Positions 43,065 to 46,884 of a DNA stretch of 46,884 nucleotides are shown here, piece by piece. Position 1 is the first letter of the stretch, and every line of letters begins with the position of its first letter. The stretch lies in assembly GCA_016462625.1 (NCBI GenBank), contig JAEMSV010000025.1:1-46884 (forward strand), written 5' to 3'. Both the position numbers and the translations under genes were made by a program. The notes beneath the pieces were generated by a model. The model saw only the letters and a program-made list of their open reading frames with translations. It was not told the origin of the DNA and did no database searches. The stretch comes from Solirubrobacteraceae bacterium. GTDB lineage: Bacteria > Actinomycetota > Thermoleophilia > Solirubrobacterales > Solirubrobacteraceae.

Positions 43065-45470
43065 CTACACCGGCGTCGCCGTCACCACGATGTTGTCCCG
43101 GTAGTGACCGGTGGCCGTGTTAAACGGCCCGCCGCACGTCACCAGGACGAGCTTGCGCGCGCCCGTGCGCGTGAAGACACTGGTCGGCAGCTCGCCCTTC
43201 GGCATCCGCCGCACCGACGACACGCGGTAGCGGCGTGACTTCCCGTCGCTCGAGCGGAGCGTGACGGTCTGCCCGCGCTGGGCCTTCGGCAGGGCGTAGA
43301 ACGCGCCCGCCCCGTCCTTCTTCGAGTCGACGTGGCCCGCCAGCAGGATCGTGCCCGACGAGTCACCAGGCGCCGCGCCGTCGCGCCACCAGCCGACGCG
43401 GTCAATGTTCTTGGGGACGGCAAGCGCGCCCGGGTCGGCCTCGGTGTCGATGTCCGACCCGGTGATCGGCGCGCTCACCCCGAGCCCGTCGATCGAGACC
43501 GATGTCGGCCGCACGCCGTCCTGCGCCGCCCGGGCCCGCGGGCCCCGGACCGCCACATCTCCCCGGCCCGTCAGGATCAGCGGCGCCGCCAACGACGTCT
43601 CCGCCTCGATCCCACACTTCGTCTCGACAGCCGTCACGGTGTCACTGCCCGCGATCCGCTCGACGTACGTGTAGAAGCCCGAACGGCGCACCGTCGCCTT
43701 CGGGGAGCGCACCTCGCCGTCACCGTCCGCCTCCACCTTGCCCTTCCAGTACGGCGTGCCCTTGCAGTCCATGTCCGCGCGCGAGGCGTACGGGCCGTAG
43801 AGCTCGACCTCGATCGTCACCGGCGTCCCGCCCAGCCCAGTCACCGAGATCCGATCGGAGAGCGCAGAGCCCGGCCGGACCACCTGGTCGGAGACCTTCG
43901 TCACGACCTTCGGCGCGGCCTTGGCGAACGTCGTCTCGGTCGCCTCGCCGCACGCGGTCTGCACGCCGGCATACGCCGCGGACTCCGCGATCGACTCCCG
44001 GTACGTGTAGTAGCCCGCCTGCTTGAGCTCGACCGCCTCGGTCGTATACGTGCCGTCACCCGGGACGGGGAACGTCCCGGTCCAGTACGGCGTGCCCTGG
44101 CAGGTGATCGCCTCGCGCGTGGGGTAGGGGCCCCACAGCTCGACGTTGACCGTCGCGGGCAGGACGCCGAGCCCGGAGACGACCACGCTGTCGGTGATCT
44201 TCGCGCCCGGCGCGGTCTCCTGGGCGCTGATCTGGGTGACGATCGCGGCCGCGCCGCGCACCACCGTCGTCTCCGCGGCCTCACCGCACACCGTCTTCAC
44301 GGCGGCGACGCGGTCGCTGTCATCGATCCATTCGACGTACGTGTAGTAGCCGGGCGTGGTGAGCGTGACCGGCTCGGTGACGTAGGTGCCGTCAGAGGAC
44401 GCGGTGAACGCTCCCTGCCACACCGGCGTGCCGTCGCACTTGGCCTGGTCGGCCGCGGCGAACGGGCCGTACAGCGCGGCAGTGACCGTGACCGTCTCAC
44501 CGGAGAGGCCATCGACCTTCACGCTGTCGGTGACCGCCGTCCCCGGCGTGACCGTCTGGGCGCTGATCTGGGTGACCACCGTCGGCGTGACCTTCACCGG
44601 GAACTGCGCATCGCCGCTCGCGGTCGCGGTGGCCGGAGCCACGAGTCGCTGGCCACTGCGGGCGGACTCGCCGCGGGTCGGCACGTACAGCGCCGGCAGC
44701 GTCGCCGCGACCTCCGCCTTTGCCGTGATCTTCAGCGTGCCGGGCTTCGTCGGGGTGAACGTCGCCGAGATCGCGCCCTTGCCGTCGGTCTTCGCCGTCG
44801 CGGGAAGCCCGTCGAGACCGCTCCCGCCGAGCTTCACCGACACACCGGGCACCGCGGCCCCCGAGGCGGAGACGACCTTCGCGGTGAACGTCGACTCGGT
44901 GCCGACCTTCACGCCCTCGGCGACCGTGCTCTCCACCTTGTACGGCCCAGCGAGGCGCTCGGCGTCCCGCGCGATCGCGCGGTAGCGCTTCTCCACAGCC
45001 GGCCCGGCGGCATCCGGCGCGGCCTCACCCGGTGCGGCGTCGCCCATGAGCCCGTGGACGTAGAGCATCATCGCGCCCTGCTGCGTGCGGTCGTCCGAGT
45101 CGCCGTAGCGCCACAGCGCGAACGCCATGCGGCGGAGCTTCGAGGCCGAAACCGACTCACCGTCGCGATTCTTCAGGCCGGAGGCCGACCGCTTCTCGTA
45201 GGCGAACGACCGCGACGGGTACCAGAAGCGCAGATCGATGCAGAAGAACGGGTTCTCCTGGTCGGCGACGACCTTGCGGAAATCCCCGAACCAGCGCGGC
45301 CCGTAGCGGTAGGTCCTGTACTGGCCGACCCCGTCGGTCCCGCACGTGTTGCGGCCCGCCTTCGCGCACGGATCGTTCTGATTCGGTGGCTCGGCCGCGG
45401 AGGAGAGCGCGGGGCTCGCCGTAGCGATCACCGCAGCCAGAATGAGGGTGATCGGGGAGAGGCGGCGCAC
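43065..45470 (-). CDS. Secreted thioester-like domain / repeat / class E-F sortase fusion
   Basis: 801 residues. Signal peptide about 1-26. Residues 30-145 look like a thioester domain: FFCID (Cys77) and TQQGAMMLYVHG (Gln130/131) match the Cys and Gln blocks of Gram-positive TED adhesins. Residues about 185-255 form an Ig-like segment. Three tandem repeats follow (about 299-405, 411-515, 522-628), each with VTxxSxQ, LYGP/LWGP, C-x-GTPxW, GYYTY and CGxxxET, giving one cysteine pair per repeat. Residues 655-801 are a sortase with LAGHVDS (His713), LVTCGGPFN (Cys779) and GHYRDN (Arg791), like class E/F enzymes. There is no C-terminal membrane segment. The GTG at 45470 has GGGAG upstream. Sortase is confident; the thioester call is inference. 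It might act on its own adhesive arm or on another secreted protein. Confidence 0.8.
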   Translation of the reverse strand: MRRLSPITLILAAVIATASPALSSAAEPPNQNDPCAKAGRNTCGTDGVGQYRTYRYGPRWFGDFRKVVADQENPFFCIDLRFWYPSRSFAYEKRSASGLKNRDGESVSASKLRRMAFALWRYGDSDDRTQQGAMMLYVHGLMGDAAPGEAAPDAAGPAVEKRYRAIARDAERLAGPYKVESTVAEGVKVGTESTFTAKVVSASGAAVPGVSVKLGGSGLDGLPATAKTDGKGAISATFTPTKPGTLKITAKAEVAATLPALYVPTRGESARSGQRLVAPATATASGDAQFPVKVTPTVVTQISAQTVTPGTAVTDSVKVDGLSGETVTVTAALYGPFAAADQAKCDGTPVWQGAFTASSDGTYVTEPVTLTTPGYYTYVEWIDDSDRVAAVKTVCGEAAETTVVRGAAAIVTQISAQETAPGAKITDSVVVSGLGVLPATVNVELWGPYPTREAITCQGTPYWTGTFPVPGDGTYTTEAVELKQAGYYTYRESIAESAAYAGVQTACGEATETTFAKAAPKVVTKVSDQVVRPGSALSDRISVTGLGGTPVTIEVELYGPYASRADMDCKGTPYWKGKVEADGDGEVRSPKATVRRSGFYTYVERIAGSDTVTAVETKCGIEAETSLAAPLILTGRGDVAVRGPRARAAQDGVRPTSVSIDGLGVSAPITGSDIDTEADPGALAVPKNIDRVGWWRDGAAPGDSSGTILLAGHVDSKKDGAGAFYALPKAQRGQTVTLRSSDGKSRRYRVSSVRRMPKGELPTSVFTRTGARKLVLVTCGGPFNTATGHYRDNIVVTATPV

Positions 45471-45500
45471 GTCTCCCTTCCTATCAGCGCGCGAGGCGGA

Positions 45501-46178
45501 TCAGTCTGTCCCGAGTCCCCAAAACGGCCCGGACAACCCGGCCGAGGCGAAGTACGCCTTGGCCTCCGCGGGCTCGCGCCGCACGTAGCCGGGGTCGAGC
45601 CGGCCGGTGTACCAGTCGCTCGCCAGCCGCCAGAGCGTCGCGAGGTCCATCACGTACCCGCGCGCGTTGCCGCTCGCCGCCAGGCACGCGTCGACGCACG
45701 CCTCCGAGCAGAACAGCCGCTGGTGGCCGCACGTGTGCACGACGTCGTCCCAGCACCGCGCCATCGGGACGACGAAGTGCGCAACCTCGCTGCCCTCCGG
45801 CGGCGCGTCGGTTCTCACGACCCACGCGAGCGCGGCGTCGCAGCCCGGGCAGCGCGTGGCGACCAGCGCGTCGGGCAGGTCGGGCAGCAGGAACGGCATC
45901 GCGAACGCGTCCCAGGCGCAGCCGCCCCACCAGAGCGTGGACGGCCCCATGACGGAGAAGCCGAGCGGGACCGCCGAGAACGGATGGGCCATGACGATCT
46001 CGCCGCGGTCGTCGAGCGCGACGTGCCGCGCGTCGGCCAGCGCCCGCAGGCCATCCAGGACCTCGTCTTCGGACGCCCGGAGGATCCGCCCCAGCCACGC
46101 CGCGGACGGACGGCTTCCAGACGACGCGAAGCGCTCGTAGATCGTGACCCGCAGGTCTTCGAGATCCACGGCCGGCAC
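45501..46178 (-). CDS. Alkylmercury lyase (MerB)-like protein
   Basis: 225 residues. GEIVMAHPFSAVPLGF followed by WWGGCAWDAFAMPFLL is the MerB family core; Cys87 and Asp90 match MerB Cys96 and Asp99 as I recall. The second catalytic cysteine probably corresponds to Cys150 or Cys157 in HTCGHQRLFCSEACVDAC. Extra cysteines (CPGC at 110-113; 142, 161, 165) are unusual and could bind a metal. MerB would cleave organomercurials, but no merA or merR is present and a TetR gene precedes it, so another substrate or a sensor role is possible. The GTG at 46178 has GGAGG at ideal spacing and follows the TetR stop by one base; the upstream frame overlaps the TetR gene. Confidence 0.72.
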   Translation of the reverse strand: MPAVDLEDLRVTIYERFASSGSRPSAAWLGRILRASEDEVLDGLRALADARHVALDDRGEIVMAHPFSAVPLGFSVMGPSTLWWGGCAWDAFAMPFLLPDLPDALVATRCPGCDAALAWVVRTDAPPEGSEVAHFVVPMARCWDDVVHTCGHQRLFCSEACVDACLAASGNARGYVMDLATLWRLASDWYTGRLDPGYVRREPAEAKAYFASAGLSGPFWGLGTD

Positions 46179-46179
46179 A

Positions 46180-46809
46180 TCAGCCTCCGGGCTCGAGGAC
46201 CCGCCAGACGATCTCGGTGAGCGCGGCGGTCGCGCGCGCATCGGCCTCCGGATCGGCGTCGCCCGCGAGCATCTTGTGGCACACGCGCTCGACCATCCAC
46301 GCGAGCGCCTCGGCCACCGTGTCCGGGTCGGCGTGCTCGGACTCGCGGCCGGCCCAGCGCATCCGCAGGTTGTCGGCGACGATCGCGGAGACGCCGGTGA
46401 CCGTCTCGTTCCACGCGTCCCGCGCGGCCTCGTCGTACTCCGCGAGCTCGATGATCGCCGCGCCGACGACCGCGTGCTCGTGCCAGTTGGCGACCAGCTT
46501 GCGCACGACGCGCTCGATGTCCTCCCGCCCCGATTCCGGGTCGGCCAGCACGGGCTCGGCGAGCGCCACCCACGGCTCCGTGTCCTCGGCGGCGAGCCGC
46601 GCGATCAGCTCGCGCTTGTCGGGAAAGTGCGCGTAGAACGTCGAGCGCGAGACCCCGGCGGCCTCCACGATCCGGTCCACGCTCATCGCGGCGACCGGCG
46701 CCCCCTCCTCGAGCATCATCCGGAACGCGGCGAGGATGCGCGCCTGCGTGGCCTCGCGCCGGCGGCGGCCGGACGTGGCCTGAACGGTGAATGCCCGCGA
46801 GGTCGTCAC
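46180..46809 (-). CDS. TetR-family transcriptional regulator (EthR-like N-terminus)
   Basis: 209 residues. The helix-turn-helix reads ILAAFRMMLEEG ... MSVDRIVEAAGVSRSTFYAHFPDKRELIARL (about 25-70), the standard TetR pattern with VSRSTFYAHF recognition helix. The C-terminal ligand domain is all-helical and unassigned. The GTG at 46809 was chosen because it gives a normal N-terminal arm. Its stop is followed one base later by the MerB-like gene, so the two are probably co-transcribed. It could autoregulate from a site upstream of 46809; whether it binds the palindrome at 3933-3946 is unknown. Confidence 0.9.
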   Translation of the reverse strand: MTTSRAFTVQATSGRRRREATQARILAAFRMMLEEGAPVAAMSVDRIVEAAGVSRSTFYAHFPDKRELIARLAAEDTEPWVALAEPVLADPESGREDIERVVRKLVANWHEHAVVGAAIIELAEYDEAARDAWNETVTGVSAIVADNLRMRWAGRESEHADPDTVAEALAWMVERVCHKMLAGDADPEADARATAALTEIVWRVLEPGG

Positions 46810-46822
46810 GCGGACACCACTA

Positions 46823-46884
46823 TCACGCCGGCTGCGGCGTGAACCGGACGGGGAAGGACTTCAGCTGGTTGACGAAGCAGGACT
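46823..46884 (-). CDS. C-terminal end of an unidentified gene (partial)
   Basis: A reading frame entering from the window edge ends at a TGA (46825-46823) with SCFVNQLKSFPVRFTPQPA. A short ending of the LKSxPVRFTP kind is seen in some actinobacterial cytochromes P450, but 19 residues are too few to assign. It is 13 bp upstream of the TetR start on the same strand. Confidence 0.4.
   Translation of the reverse strand, partial: SCFVNQLKSFPVRFTPQPA

Overview
Window of very GC-rich DNA with dense, overlapping genes, many GTG starts and NTGA stop/start junctions, all typical of Actinomycetota. Several secreted proteins end in a roughly 100-residue domain with the pattern CPxG-xxxx-C-xGxLxLxT-KVKL, which I associate from memory with Solirubrobacterales/Thermoleophilia. 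The placement is an inference; no rRNA or marker gene is present.

Layout. (1) 1-4793, minus strand: a lipid-condensation module made of a polyketide synthase with an N-terminal ACP (Pks13-like, cut by the window start), a fatty-acyl-AMP ligase (FadD32-like) and an Sfp-type phosphopantetheinyl transferase. A perfect TetR-style palindrome lies in front of the ligase. (2) 4875-8928: a secreted CocE/NonD-type hydrolase, a SirB1-like protein, a siderophore-binding protein and a FecE-type ATPase. (3) 9013-18851: a giant type I fatty acid synthase (3134 aa) coupled to acpS, the arrangement known from mycobacteria. (4) 18848-21039: two secreted paralogues of an unrecognised family. (5) 21080-31586, minus strand: a nine-gene operon matching rhbA-B-C-D-E-F of the citrate-hydroxamate siderophore rhizobactin 1021/schizokinen pathway, plus a second acyltransferase and an ABC-2 exporter. 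(6) 31643-32335: a DtxR-family regulator. (7) 32478-36507: two more secreted paralogues with duplicated domains. (8) 36491-42068: an amidase and a polyamine ABC importer (potABCD-like). (9) 42180-43052: three tandem small membrane proteins sharing a C-x(3-5)-C-(x)GW motif. (10) 43065-46884: a secreted fusion of a thioester-like domain, repeats and a class E/F-like sortase; a MerB-like protein; a TetR regulator; and the tail of an unidentified gene.

How it fits together. Five inverted repeats with the same 6-4-6 geometry (GTTAGG-N4-CCTAAC-like, resembling DtxR/IdeR boxes) precede the siderophore operon, the siderophore uptake genes, the ATPase/FAS-I divergent promoter and both pairs of secreted paralogues. 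The secreted family is therefore probably part of the iron-starvation response. The other theme is lipid: FAS-I, AcpS, a FadD32-like ligase, a Pks13-like synthase and a PPTase in 19 kb are most of what a mycolate-type Claisen condensation needs. The most interesting possibilities are a mycolate-like lipid pathway in an unexpected lineage and an uncharacterised iron-regulated secreted protein family.
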